Assembly: GCA_023376005.1 (NCBI GenBank)
Contig: CM042145.1
Location: forward strand, 20,034,647 to 20,098,646
Direction of reading: 5' to 3'
DNA length: 64,000 nt
Source: Doryteuthis pealeii
Taxonomy: Eukaryota > Mollusca > Cephalopoda > Myopsida > Loliginidae
The notes under the pieces were generated by a model. The model was not told the DNA's origin, ran no database searches, and saw nothing but the letters and a program-made list of their open reading frames with translations. Shown piece after piece: positions 22,740 to 32,560 of this stretch. Position 1 is the stretch's first letter, and each line of letters starts with the position of its first letter. Both the position numbers and the translations under genes were made by a program.

Positions 22740-25700
22740 CTTCCAGTTTGAAATTCAGATCATATTCTATGGATACATTCTTTTCTGGATTGTCAGACTT
22801 GTTCTCTGGATCTTTGCGTGGGGGAGCTTGACTGGAGAGTTGTGAACTGAGATAGTTCTTAGAATTGCTATCAGTAGCTGATGGCAACAAAACAGAATCA
22901 CCCACTGGTTTCATTGTCGTCGTTGTCATCACACTTGTAGCTTTTAATTCACTTGGAAACTTATTAGTGACCTGATTGAGGTAAATATTTGGGATTTTTT
23001 CCTTTATTTCATTTGCAACAGATGCTTTGTCTTGAGAAGGATCTTTGGAAGAAACCAGTTTGGTGCTTTCTGACATTTTTGGTTGCATGATGCTAAGAGC
23101 CGACATACCTGCCGTTTTGGTAGACTCACAAGGTGGTGCCGCCGCAGCAGCAGCAGGGATCACCCCAGACCGACTTTGTTTCACATTCTTGATAACTTTC
23201 TCAATGCTAAACATGCCTTGCCAAGAAGTCTTGAAGTTAGGCACTTTAGCCAAAGAAACCCTATTGGATGCTATTTTCTCAGGTTTCGGATTTTCGTCTA
23301 AGTTTATTTGGTTGTCAGTACTACCAACAACTGGTTGTTTGACCAACTCACTAACCTGGACATTGGCCACTTTGTCTTCCTTGCTAGTATCTTCTTTAAC
23401 CATTAGTGGCTCTGCAAGTGTTAATTTCTCAGTCTGAGGAGAAGCACATTTTTTAAACTTTGTTAATGTTGGTTCATTATCAAAAGATTCAGGATTACAA
23501 GGTGAGCCGCTTGATGTTTCAAAAGGTTTTTTAGTTGCGGCGGCAACAATAGAATTTGTCAACTCCTCCCAATCGATAATTTTAGATGCCGGAACTGAAG
23601 GTCCATTATCATCAGCAGAACGGAAACTTACTCTCTTCTTAGCAGCTTTGTTTAAATTCTCATCCACTGGTTCACTTTCAGGGCGATTTTCATCACTGCT
23701 AAAAGATTTGATGATTCCAGAATTATTTAAGCTTATATACAAATATTTATTTGATCCTGTTTTATCATCTTCGGGGCTTTCTGCAGACTGTAGATTTGTA
23801 ATAGATCTTCTTGCATCTACAGAATTCTTCTCAGAGGGTTTCTCATCAGTAGAACAGAAAGTCACTCTCTTCTCAAAAGTTTTATTCAAATTCTTATCTG
23901 TTAATTGGTCATCAGGAGACTCATCCAGATTGACATAAGATTTTAGTATACCAGAAGTATTTGTACTTATATATAAATATTTGTTTGTTTCTTCAGGGCT
24001 TGTTGTTGACTGTTCATCAGTATTGGCTCTAATAGCCAAAGTTTTTTTCTCTGTGGGTTTCTCCTCTGTAGGAAATTCATTCATTCCTTTTTCCTTGATT
24101 GGCATTTGTTGACCATGGGTTGAGCCAGGATTTTGGCTATATGGAGCAGCCAATTTATTATCTACAGATTCACACTCAATACTGTTTTTATTGAACAAAG
24201 TACTGAAAACTCCAGATCTGTTCAAACAGTTTTGTGATCTGTTGTCCACTGAGTTTTTTGCTGCTACCTGAGAACCAGGATTGACTGAAACGTTTGAACT
24301 TTTTTCTTCCAAAACTTCTCTTCCTTCTGTTGACATTCCTTCCTGCTTCTCCACAGACTTTGGCAGGTTTCATGCATTGATTCACACTTAGGAGGAATAT
24401 CTACATCAAATGGTTTTAGAATTCCAGAAGTATTTGAGTTTAGATATGAACTTTTCACTGATCCTAATGCCCTATTATCAGTGTTTTCTCTCTCTTGTGA
24501 ATGAGGATCAGTTTCAAGATTTGAGCCAACTCCATTGCAAGTGTTACTTTTGATTGATTTAAGAAACAAGGGTTTGTGGGATGATGGTTTCTTCAGATCA
24601 ACTGCATCCAATTCTACATCCATTTGATCTGTGACCTTATCAGGCAAAGTTTTCTGAGCAACTAGTCCATCCAGAAAAGTTAAAGCAGCTCTTTTAGCCA
24701 CAGGATTGGTGGATTCACACTTTTCTGCATCTGATTTAGTCAAACTGGCTACAGGCAGTTCATTGTGATTATCACAACCAGAGTTTTTACTTATTTCTTC
24801 AGGATCATAAAAGCTTACTCTTTTTACTCCTGATTTAGTCGAAGTCTTCTTAGATATAACAACTTCAGGTACAGAATTCATACTCTTGTCTAGCACTTGA
24901 GTTGAGCCAGAATTTTGGCTATATAGATCGACTGGATTACCAGAGTTTAACTTTTTAATGGGAGGTTCATCATCATTCTGTAGACACAATTCTTTACCTG
25001 GCTGTTCTTCAGGGCACATGAAACTAACTCTTTTCACAGGTCTCTTAACCAAATTAGTTGAACCAGTGTTTTGAACATCTGGGAACTGACTTGCTTTTTT
25101 TACTGGTAATTCTCTAACAATTGCAACTGATTTTTCAGTCAGATCCTCTGATCTTGGCTTCAAGTTATTTTCTTTGTCGTCTGAATTAAGGGCAATATTT
25201 CCATGCAACCTTTTCATCTCAGAACTCCTTATGTCTTCCATAGGTTTCTCGTTGTCCATTTGCTTGATGGATTGAATTTCCAGATTAATATCCGTAGATG
25301 GAAAAACATTTTCTTTCCATCTTCATATCCCTGGCCCTGCCGATTTCTCTGTTTTTTTCTGACTTTTCTGTTCAGTCTTCTCAGTTAAGTTTTCTTTTCC
25401 GACAGTTCCAGGTTTTCTTGAAATAAATAAAATTGGATTCTGGGTTGCACACAGAGTCAACTCCATGTTAGCCATTGTGTCTTTAGTCTCATTAAAAATC
25501 CTAGTCACATCATCTCCAGGACTGGCCATTTTTTGCTTATCATCCTTATGATCAATTGTTGAAAAACCAGAGAATGGTTTGTCATTGCATATTGTCAGAT
25601 CCATGTTGGCTGCTTGTGTAGGATTGGAATTAAAGTTGAACATTGGTGCCACGGTGTTACCAGTACACACAGTCAATTCCATGTTGGCATTGGTATCATC

Positions 25701-26294
25701 CGAGTTTCCAAAACACTGGGTCATGTTGACACATGTTTCTTCATTTTCAGCTTGATTCTCTATTTTGAAAGAATCTGAAAATACTTTGCTATTACAGATT
25801 GTGAAATCCATGCTAGCTGTTTGATCTGGGTTGCGATTGAAGTAAATGGTTGAATCAACGGGTTTGGGAGATTCATTATGGTAAAGAGACTTGTCCAAGG
25901 CTGGAGAATTGGAAATAGACCCACTGTTGCTAGTGTCCATGCTGATGTCAGGTAAAGCTTCCTTTGACCCTAGATGATATCATCAGAAAAGCTGGTTTCA
26001 TCTTTAGTATTTTTAATGAGATTATCAAGAAACATTTTTGTACTCATTGAAGGCCGAGCTGCTCTCACAACTGGAGAATTATCCTTTGATGAATTTGGAG
26101 AGAATTTTATTTTCTGCATTAGTTGCTGGAAAAATAATTTGTTATCCAATTTTTGGGGTGTGTTGTTTAAATCTGGAGGGCAGTACATTGACTGGTTAGC
26201 AGGACTAACATCAGCACAATTTACGGGATTGGAGATAACAACATTGATATTCTCTTTGCCGACAATTGCTGACTCAATCTGCATATCAGAATCC
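22740..26294 (-). CDS. KNL1: KNL1 exon 11, giant central exon with KI-like, MELT and extra PP1-docking motifs; three frame breaks
   Basis: This 3,555-nt exon begins after AAAAG with KDSDMQIESA and ends at DLNFKLE with a GTTTGT donor. In order it has two KI-like motifs (26152-26015), four MELT-type motifs (25811-25455), then about 880 residues of Ser/Lys/Glu-rich disordered sequence with repeated K-R-V-S-F and S-G-I-L-K motifs. The frame is broken three times: between 25982 and 25970 (a base seems missing after SFSDDII), at an in-frame TGA (25325-25323), and near 24368-24372 (an A seems missing from a GAAAC run). Adding one base at each shift gives 3,557 nt, exactly the phase the flanking exons need (in 2, out 1). 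The simplest reading is two consensus indels plus one substitution or true TGA in an otherwise intact gene; allelic decay or editing of the TGA are alternatives. Confidence 0.88.
23623..25031 (-). repeat. KNL1: dispersed array of extra PP1-docking consensus motifs (RVxF and GILK)
   Basis: Beyond the N-terminal pair, the central exon holds KRVSF at 25031-25020, 24821-24810 and 23634-23623 (RVSF coordinates) and KRVTF at 23868-23857. It also has SGILK at 24425-24414 and 23952-23941, and SGIIK at 23718-23707. GILK fits the [GS]-I-L-[RK] SILK consensus. The last two GI[LI]K/RV[ST]F pairs lie in a duplicated block: NKYLYIS, then S-G-I-[LI]-K-S, then NLNK, then KRV[ST]F, then a [ST]-[AT]-D-[ED] acidic tail. 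Degenerate copies (KRAALTF near 24693, NRSGVF near 24216, RVSL at 23262-23251) suggest repeat decay. PP1 binding is inferred from consensus only. Confidence 0.7.
25455..25811 (-). repeat. KNL1: MELT motif array (four clear copies)
   Basis: Four motifs in one frame: MDFT (25811-25800), MELT (25682-25671), MDLT (25604-25593) and MELT (25466-25455), each in the context A-[SN]-M-[DE]-[LF]-T-[ILV]-C. Spacing is 26-46 residues. A weaker NMTQC lies between the first two, and DISMDTS lies near 25946. Phosphorylated MELT binds Bub3-Bub1. Vertebrate KNL1 carries many more; this one is short. Confidence 0.88.
26015..26152 (-). other. KNL1: two KI-like motifs (candidate Bub1/BubR1-binding)
   Basis: QKLDNKLFFQQLMQKIKF (near 26152-26105) and STKMFLDNLIKNTKDE (near 26044-25997) both show the K-[IL]-D-x-x-x-F-x-x-x-L spacing or its core F-L-x-N-L-x-x-x-x-x-[DE]. 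They lie between the GIDSLL segment and the first MELT, as do the human KI motifs. The resemblance is by eye and the function is inferred. Confidence 0.45.
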
Positions 26295-26576
26295 CTTTTA
26301 AAAGAAGAAGAAGAAAAATTAATTTGAAACGTCCGATCAATTTCTATTCAAAATTAAAATATTTTCACTAAAATATTTTTGGTTAATTTATAGTTTACTC
26401 ATTAAATATCAGAACATAATTTGAAATTAAAACTTTCTTAAAGATATTCAATTTAAAAAGAAAAAAAAATAATTTTTTTTTTTTAAATTTGCTTAGAGCA
26501 TTTAATAATCGCCAAATTCATTCATGATAAAATCAAACATTTTGGATACTGCTAATTCTTTGAAAGGCAGACTTAC

Positions 26577-26662
26577 TTTTCTGGAGATTGAAATACACTG
26601 CAATTCAACTCAGTTACTGCTGCTTCTTCTTCATCACCACTGTCTTCAGGATCAGATATGTT
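26577..26662 (-). CDS. KNL1: KNL1 exon 10, acidic linker
   Basis: TTCTCAACAG precedes 86 nt ending GAAAA|GTAAGT. The translation is NISDPEDSGDEEEAAV, then TELNCSVFQSPE and part of Lys. It is a disordered acidic linker with an SP site. Phase out is 2, into the large central exon. Confidence 0.8.
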
Positions 26663-26699
26663 CTGTTGAGAAAAAAAAATACAAAATAATCATTGTTTT

Positions 26700-26945
26700 T
26701 TGTTTTGTTTTACGGCATATCAACCTTGGTGGGTCATTTAATGCCGGCAAAGTTTTGAAAGATTCGTAGCGATAGTTCGGTAGAAAATTATTTAAATTGA
26801 ATCTTTTTTTTTTTATAAACACATTTTTCTATTTAACCCATAGATGGGACCTTAACAGATACAACCACTCCGGGTCAGAGTGGACCTGGGAGGAATGGTG
26901 ATGAAGGAGTGCTCCACATTCCCCAGACCTCACAGTAGGGTATGT
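26700..26945 (-). repeat. dispersed repeat J, 5' part
   Basis: TTTACGGCATATCAACCTTGG to CCCCAGACCTCACAG. It lies immediately next to exon 10. Confidence 0.58.
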
Positions 26946-27667
26946 ATGCAAAAACAGACTATTTTACTTAAAGAAGAATTAAATGTAACTAGCCAAGAAA
27001 GATTAACCTGAGGCCAGTTTTATACAGATTAGTGCCATATAATCCTTACAAGACTAACGCACTCCTATATACTCAAACAAGAACAACAACCACAGTGTGA
27101 AACATGTCAAACACCTTTGACTGTTAAATACTTATTCATGGAATGCAGGTTTTTTTTCTCACATCATAAACCGTTATTTTAATACAAACAATATGAAAGA
27201 TCTATTTTAAAATGTCAACATGGAGGACATTGTCCTTTTTAAGGGAAATAAAATTATACCATAGAATATAGACATGAACTTAATCAATACCATACAACAT
27301 GATCCCCAATGATGCGAACACATTGTTAAAACCAATTACTAAAAAAGTATAAATATAAATACACAACATATATTACTTCCTAACCGTTAGGCATGACATA
27401 ACCCCAGACAGGTTGATATGCTGTTAAAACCAGCCAACCAACCCTGCAAGTTTAAATTTGTAAGAATTTTCAGGGAAATGGAAGAAACTAAAAATGTACC
27501 TATTTGTGAGGATGATTTGCATATCCTCTACCAACCGGGCTATCATCACAACCCACTTTAAGGATTTGTATATCTTTTTCATAAGATCATTTGAATTAAT
27601 ATAATTATTCATATCCAGGAATAAATTCCAAATTGTGTAAACACATGATTATACTAATCCACTGACT

Positions 27668-28198
27668 GTGATGTGGAGTTAGACTTGTGTAGTGTAATTA
27701 TTATGGTCTATGGGGAATTTGGGGATTGAAAAGAAAACGGTAATCGGATTTCTGGAGAAAGAGAAGAAAAAGAAATAAGAACAAAGGTTAAAGTTTGGAA
27801 GGGTAAACACTCAATGGAGGGCCAACAATTGACCGACAAATGACCCTGGCACTAGATTTAAAAATAAAAATGGAAGTTCCGGGTTTTGACCGGAAACGGA
27901 ACTGGGTGACCCTCCCACCCCGGGACAAGAAACGGAAGAAGAAAAAAATTGGACTTTTTCGGCTGGGCCTTTGTAAGGGGCAGACAGGGCTTCCCACATT
28001 CCTCCTGTGATGTGTTTCACATAGTAGTACCGAACATGATTTACAATAGAATAATTTGACCTTACCCTCTCTCTTTCCTTCTCTCTGAAAAAGAACCCAC
28101 GAGCATAAAAAGGAATAAACAACCCCTTTGTGACTATACAACTTGTGTATGTTGTTTCTGAACTAATAACAACTACTGCTACTACGACTACTACTACA
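27668..28198 (+). mobile_element. possible solo LTR
   Basis: A TG...CA segment starting TGTGATGTGG and ending CTACTACTACA, with a CpG-bearing middle, an AAAAAGGAATAAAC box and a C/A-rich end. It differs in composition from the flanking intron. No primer site or target duplication is certain. Confidence 0.35.
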
Positions 28199-28540
28199 AC
28201 TCAAATTTGGTCCTATGCAAAACTTGTTCAAGATCTATTAGTATAATCATGTATTTACACAAATTTAACCTTATTTTCACTAAAATGATTAGTAAAAAAT
28301 CAAAACTTTTTACTATAAAAGCTATGGCCACACTTTGTAAATTAATTATTTTTCCTTCTATTTTTCATATCAAGTTACAGAATAGAACAGCAAAATTTCT
28401 AATATGTAAAAATTTTTAAAAATGCATGACTCGCTTTTCTTTTCATTTTTTTAAGAAGTCAAAAACAGAATTTTTTAAAATTGCATATTTGCTTAATTCA
28501 TGAAATACAAAAATGAAAAAAAAAACAAAAAAACACTTAC

Positions 28541-28593
28541 TTCAATGGCAGGGGTTGGATTCTTTATTTCCCCAGTTAAGAGGCTGTCGATTC
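28541..28593 (-). CDS. KNL1: KNL1 exon 9, GIDSLLTG segment
   Basis: Between TTTTTTGCAG and GTAAGT the exon reads GIDSLLTGEIKNPTPAIE. G-[IM]-[DN]-x-L-L followed by a short turn and an Ile matches the conserved GMNTLL...PI stretch that follows RVSF in vertebrate KNL1. It is a good orthology marker outside the MELT region. Confidence 0.88.
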
Positions 28594-28884
28594 CTGCAAA
28601 AAATAAAAATAATTGTTTTAAATTAATTTTCAAGTGAGTTTTCTAGTTTCAAGATCAAGACAAGTTCAACAATTTATTCCTGAACTAAAGCAAAAAAACA
28701 ACAAAAAAACAATTTATTCCTGAATTAAAGGCAAAAAAAAAAAAAAAAAACAGACTAAAATATATCTGAACTAAAAAGTTAATATGAGAATAATAATAAC
28801 TATCAGTAGAAGAACATTATGGCACATCAATTTGCTTTAGCAATCTCTTATTTCAATTGATTTAATTTAGATGAATTGTTTATA

Positions 28885-29421
28885 AAGTATGTCAGAAAAG
28901 TTTGATGTGAGGAGCATCATCCACTGCGAGCTCTTGCCACAGGGCCAGATGATCATCCAGCATGTCTACAAAGAGATACTGCGGCATTTACTTTGTTCAG
29001 TGCATGAGAAGAGGCGAGAGCTTTGGCAGGACAAACTTGTGGGTGCTTCACCAGGACAACGCACCTGCCCACACTGCCCTGAGTATCCAAGAGGTCCTGG
29101 CCCAGAACATCACAGTGTTGGAGCAACCTCCCTACTCGACTGATCTGGCTTCATGTGATTTTTTTTTTCTTTTCCCCAAGCTAAAAGGAGTTATGCAAGG
29201 GAACCGGTTTTGAGGATGTGCACAACATCAAAAAGGTCATGACAACAGAGCTACGGAGAATCAAGGAAGAATCCTTCCAGGAGTGCATGCAAGCATGGCA
29301 GAAAAGGATGGGAAAGTGCATTAGACTCCCAGGGGATTACTTTGAAGGGGATAACTTGTAGTTTGTATTTGAAATAAATTTTTTGTGACACTAGTCCTGG
29401 AACTTTTCTGACATACCTCGT
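28885..29421 (+). mobile_element. internally deleted mariner element with transposase remnant
   Basis: The ends carry inverted repeats ATGTCAGAAAAGTTT (28890) and GAACTTTTCTGACATAC (29399-29416), flanked by TA. The interior encodes the C-terminal half of a mariner (DD34D-type) transposase: IIHCELLPQGQ, then WVLHQDNAPAHTA, then PPYSTDLASCDFF and FPKLKGV. The first 15 bases of the left terminus join directly to mid-transposase, so the N-terminal DNA-binding part is deleted. At least one frameshift (near 29035) and a stop after NRF (29212) show it is dead. It sits in the KNL1 intron before exon 9's upstream neighbour. Confidence 0.85.
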
Positions 29422-29624
29422 ATATACAATTTAAAAAGAAGAAGCCATTTGAATTTATAGAAAGAATTTCTGACATTACAAATAATGAACATTAAACTAA
29501 GAACTTGCTTTAGATTGTCACACAAAACATAAAAATGGAAAATAAGAATCAAAACAAAAATACACAAGATTCCAAAATTTAAGAGAAAATTTTAATGTAA
29601 TAAAAATATATATATCATTGTTGG

Positions 29625-29965
29625 AGTTTTTTTTGGTAATATAAGATGTGCTGAGGTCCACCAACTTAAAACTTATAGACTCAGTGTAGACGCATGGATT
29701 AAAAGCCAGCCAATCAACAGCTTGAATGCATAGTTAATTAACTATTTAATCGCCGATCTGGAAAGCTGTTCATTTGCACATATTCGCACATTGCCGAACA
29801 GACCTGCAACAAAGGACTTTGCTCAACTGAAGGATTCTAATCAACACTAAGGGACACCAAGGAACAACCAAAAGATTAGCCTCTGATTAACACAAGGGAT
29901 CTCCACTGTAAAGTGCTCTTGCTGGAACTTTAAAAATGGCCACAAAAATTGTAACAATCATTGTT
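29625..29965 (+). repeat. dispersed repeat F
   Basis: Shares GAGATGTGCTGAAG/GGTCCACCAA, AGCCAGCCAATCAACA, CGATCT(G/T)GAAAGCTGTTCAT and ACAAGGGATCTCCACT with 43960-44283 and the inverted copy at 59325-59655. No reading frame. Confidence 0.6.
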
Positions 29966-30011
29966 GAGTAAAACTAATTAAAAAACTTCTAAGAAAATTT
30001 TCTTGTACTAT

Positions 30012-30195
30012 GTCGGTAAAGCATTCGCCTAGGAATTGCAAGGTTCTGGGTTCAATACCAGTCCCTGCCAACTCAGTGCATGAGTAGCACAGCTTGCATA
30101 ATCTGATCTGTGTGGTAGATCATCTGGGAGCTGACAGTAAGTGTGGCACTCCACCACAGCAAAACAATCACTGATACCAACAATAGGCCACTCCA
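30012..30195 (+). mobile_element. tRNA-derived SINE, family A, partial
   Basis: GTCGGTAAAGCATTCGCCTAG and GGTTCAATACC, then the family body to GGCCACTCC; the middle GCGCTAG part is deleted. Confidence 0.7.
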
Positions 30196-30231
30196 GAAAC
30201 TTTTTTTTACAATAGAAAAGAAAAAAATATT

Positions 30232-30345
30232 AGTATTGTTTGGATTATTCAGACTATTGTTCTCATCTTCATTGTCATCTGTACAACGTTTCAGTCAATG
30301 TGCCATCCAGCCTTCTTCAGGTATTTCTTGTCAAACTCAGGAGCC
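30232..30345 (+). repeat. half of a family-1 foldback element
   Basis: Only the left arm: GGATTATTCAGACTATTGTT to TTCTTCAGGTATTTCTTG. Confidence 0.65.
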
Positions 30346-30480
30346 TTCTTGTCATACCCGGGAATCTTGTAATCGAGAGCTATCACAGAACTTTGGGTAA
30401 TGTAAACATTAGTTACATAAATGTTTTTAACTGATGAATCATTTAATAATTTGAATCATATTTCTTATAAATTGACTTAC

Positions 30481-30512
30481 CAGATATTTCTCTATTGGTA
30501 TCATCTTTATCC
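30481..30512 (-). CDS. KNL1: KNL1 exon 8
   Basis: A 32-nt exon between a T-rich tract ending AAG and GTAAGT. It reads RDKDDTNREIS and the first base of Gly. It is supported by phase continuity and by leading directly into the conserved GIDSLL segment. Confidence 0.75.
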
Positions 30513-31017
30513 CTTAAAAAAAGAAAGAAAGAAAATGATTTTACAAGTATTTATTTCAAATAAATTGCAATCAATACATTGACATTAATTCATAAAGGAA
30601 TTGTACATTTAAAGGAAAAGAAAATACCATAAAATATAACAAGAACAAAGAAGTTGAAGAACATTTCGTGTTTTCTACATTTGTATTTTCCTAGCAGCTA
30701 AACTGTTGACATGTCTTGTAGTATATTTAAAATTCAATTGTAATGTCCTGTGCTTTCCTTTTTATAAGGCTGGGTTGGAATATTCCACTTCTTGTGTTAG
30801 GGGGTGTTCTGATACAGTATATCTTACTCCAGTTTTGATGTATATGTTTTAAACAGTTTTCCCCATTTATATATATATATATATAAAGGCTACTAAGAGA
30901 GCTCTATCCGTTTTAAGGAAAGCCTTGCAATTCTAGCATACTTTGTAGTCACCAGCAAATGTCCCACCCAGAGAGCTCAACCCACCAGGGGTGGCGAGCA
31001 TATATATATATATATAT

Positions 31018-31192
31018 ATATACTATTATAAAATGGGTACAAGAGATAACCTACTCGAGTTTCACCATAAGGATCTTCAGGGTTAAATCCACTGAATTAA
31101 TCAAGATACCGATTAATTGCAGTCGATTACATGATCCTTATGTTAAGACTCGAGTAGGTTATCTGTTGTACCCATTTTATAATTATATATAT
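31018..31192. repeat. foldback repeat with TA-rich flanks
   Basis: TATAAAATGGGTACAAGAGA...CTACTCGAG and its inverse ACTCGAGTAGGTTATCTGTTG...CCCATTTTATAA; loop about 60 bases. Both sides are (TA)n. Confidence 0.72.
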
Positions 31193-31607
31193 ATATATAT
31201 ATATATTATATATTATATATATATAAAGTCATTCACAGACACCGTGTTTCAACATTTCACGTCTCTTCTATGTGGCTAGACACAACTACCTCTGATCAGG
31301 AGCGAAATCCGACTGACTTTTCAGCCCGATCCGTTAACCTTTCAGCCATTTGACAGCTGCCGTTTAAAAAAAAAAAAAAAAGGACGGGGGAGGGTCATTT
31401 TACTATTTTTTTTTTTTTGTAATGTTACCATGTTTTGATGTGTGTGCTTTGTCTAAAACATATTTTCCATTGGAATTTTTTTTTTTTACAATAAATTGTC
31501 TGTATATGAGAATATAAAAACATTGTGGTTTTATTTATCAAAAGAGTAAAGTTTTTCTTCTTTGAAATAAAAATGAGATGTATCTCAAATCTTTATAAGT
31601 ACTTTAT

Positions 31608-32148
31608 TTCTGAATTTTTGAGATGAGGCTTGATAATTTGTATTATTCAAACTATTATCTTCATCTTTATTGTTATCTACACAATGTTTCGGCCAATGTG
31701 CCCTCCAACATTCTCAGGTGTTTCTTTTTGAACTGGGGGGCCTTCACAGAACTTTGAACTAAACCCTTTATTCTTTTATTTAGACGCTTCTCATTCCGTT
31801 AACCATGACTGAGTATAAGTGTTAAGCTGTGTTAAGTATTCTATGTTACTATCACCCTCGGCCAGGATTGAACCTGCAAGCTCCAGATGATTGTCACTTA
31901 GAACTGTATTAACTCAACCCTTATATCCATTGCGCCATGAGTCCAACTGGACACATGGCACAACGGACATATGGGTTGAGTTACGATTACGACATGAAGG
32001 CTCCCAAGTTCGACAAGAAGGTTCCTGAGCCCGAAAAGATTCCCAAGTTTGACAAGAAACACCTGAAGAAGGCTGGAGAGCACATCAACCGAAATATTGT
32101 GTAGATAACAATAAAGATGAGGACAATAGTCCAAATAATACAAATGTA
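31608..32148. mobile_element. composite foldback (family 1) containing a family-C SINE
   Basis: The outer arms match 14028-14287; the interior carries the minus-strand family-C head (CATTGCGCCATGAGTCCAA). The same foldback-plus-SINE order recurs at 32166-32560 and, in part, at 58528-58815, so the composite has moved or been copied as a unit. Confidence 0.7.
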
Positions 32149-32165
32149 AACTACCTGTTTATTCC

Positions 32166-32560
32166 ATTTCTCTGAATTTTTGAGATGAGTCTTGATAATT
32201 AGTATTATTTGTATTATTCAGACTATTGTCCTCATTGTTATTTGTACAACGTTTCGGATGATGTGCCCTCCAGCCTTCTTCAGGTATTTCTTGTTGTAAT
32301 CGGGAGCCATTCACGGAACTTTGAACCTAACCTTTTATTCAGTCCACAGGGGTATCCTGTTCTCATTCCGCTAACTATAGCTGAGGTACAGATGTTAAGA
32401 TGTGTTAATTATTATTCTACGTTACTGCTGCCCCTGACCAGGATTGAACCTGCAGTCTAGAGATAACTGTCACTTAGAACTATTAACCTAACTCCTTTAT
32501 CCACTAGGCTATGTGTCCAATTGGCTCATGAAGATGAGGACAATAGTCCGAATAATACAA
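32166..32560. mobile_element. composite foldback (family 1) with family-C SINE, second copy
   Basis: Left arm CTGAATTTTTGAGATGAG...TTCTTCAGGTATTTCTTG; interior ATTGAACCTGCAGTCTAG and the SINE head; right end GATGAGGACAATAGTCC. It is adjacent to the copy at 31608, giving a tandem pair. Confidence 0.68.

Noticed and set aside
22540..22740. KNL1 continuing past 22740 to the stop after EGLFYFLL
   Set aside because: The frame past the GTTTGT donor loses KNL1 character, and exon 12 joins in exact phase at this donor.
23045..23437. 130-codon plus-strand frame within KNL1 exon 11
   Set aside because: It is the antisense of the KNL1 coding exon; no start context, splice sites or protein-like motif.
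24188..24385. separate 65-codon minus-strand ORF
   Set aside because: Third-frame shadow at the KNL1 frameshift; the protein on both sides continues in other frames.
25970..25986. a tiny intron explaining the KNL1 frame change
   Set aside because: No GT donor within reach of the TAG acceptor, and an intron of this size is implausible.
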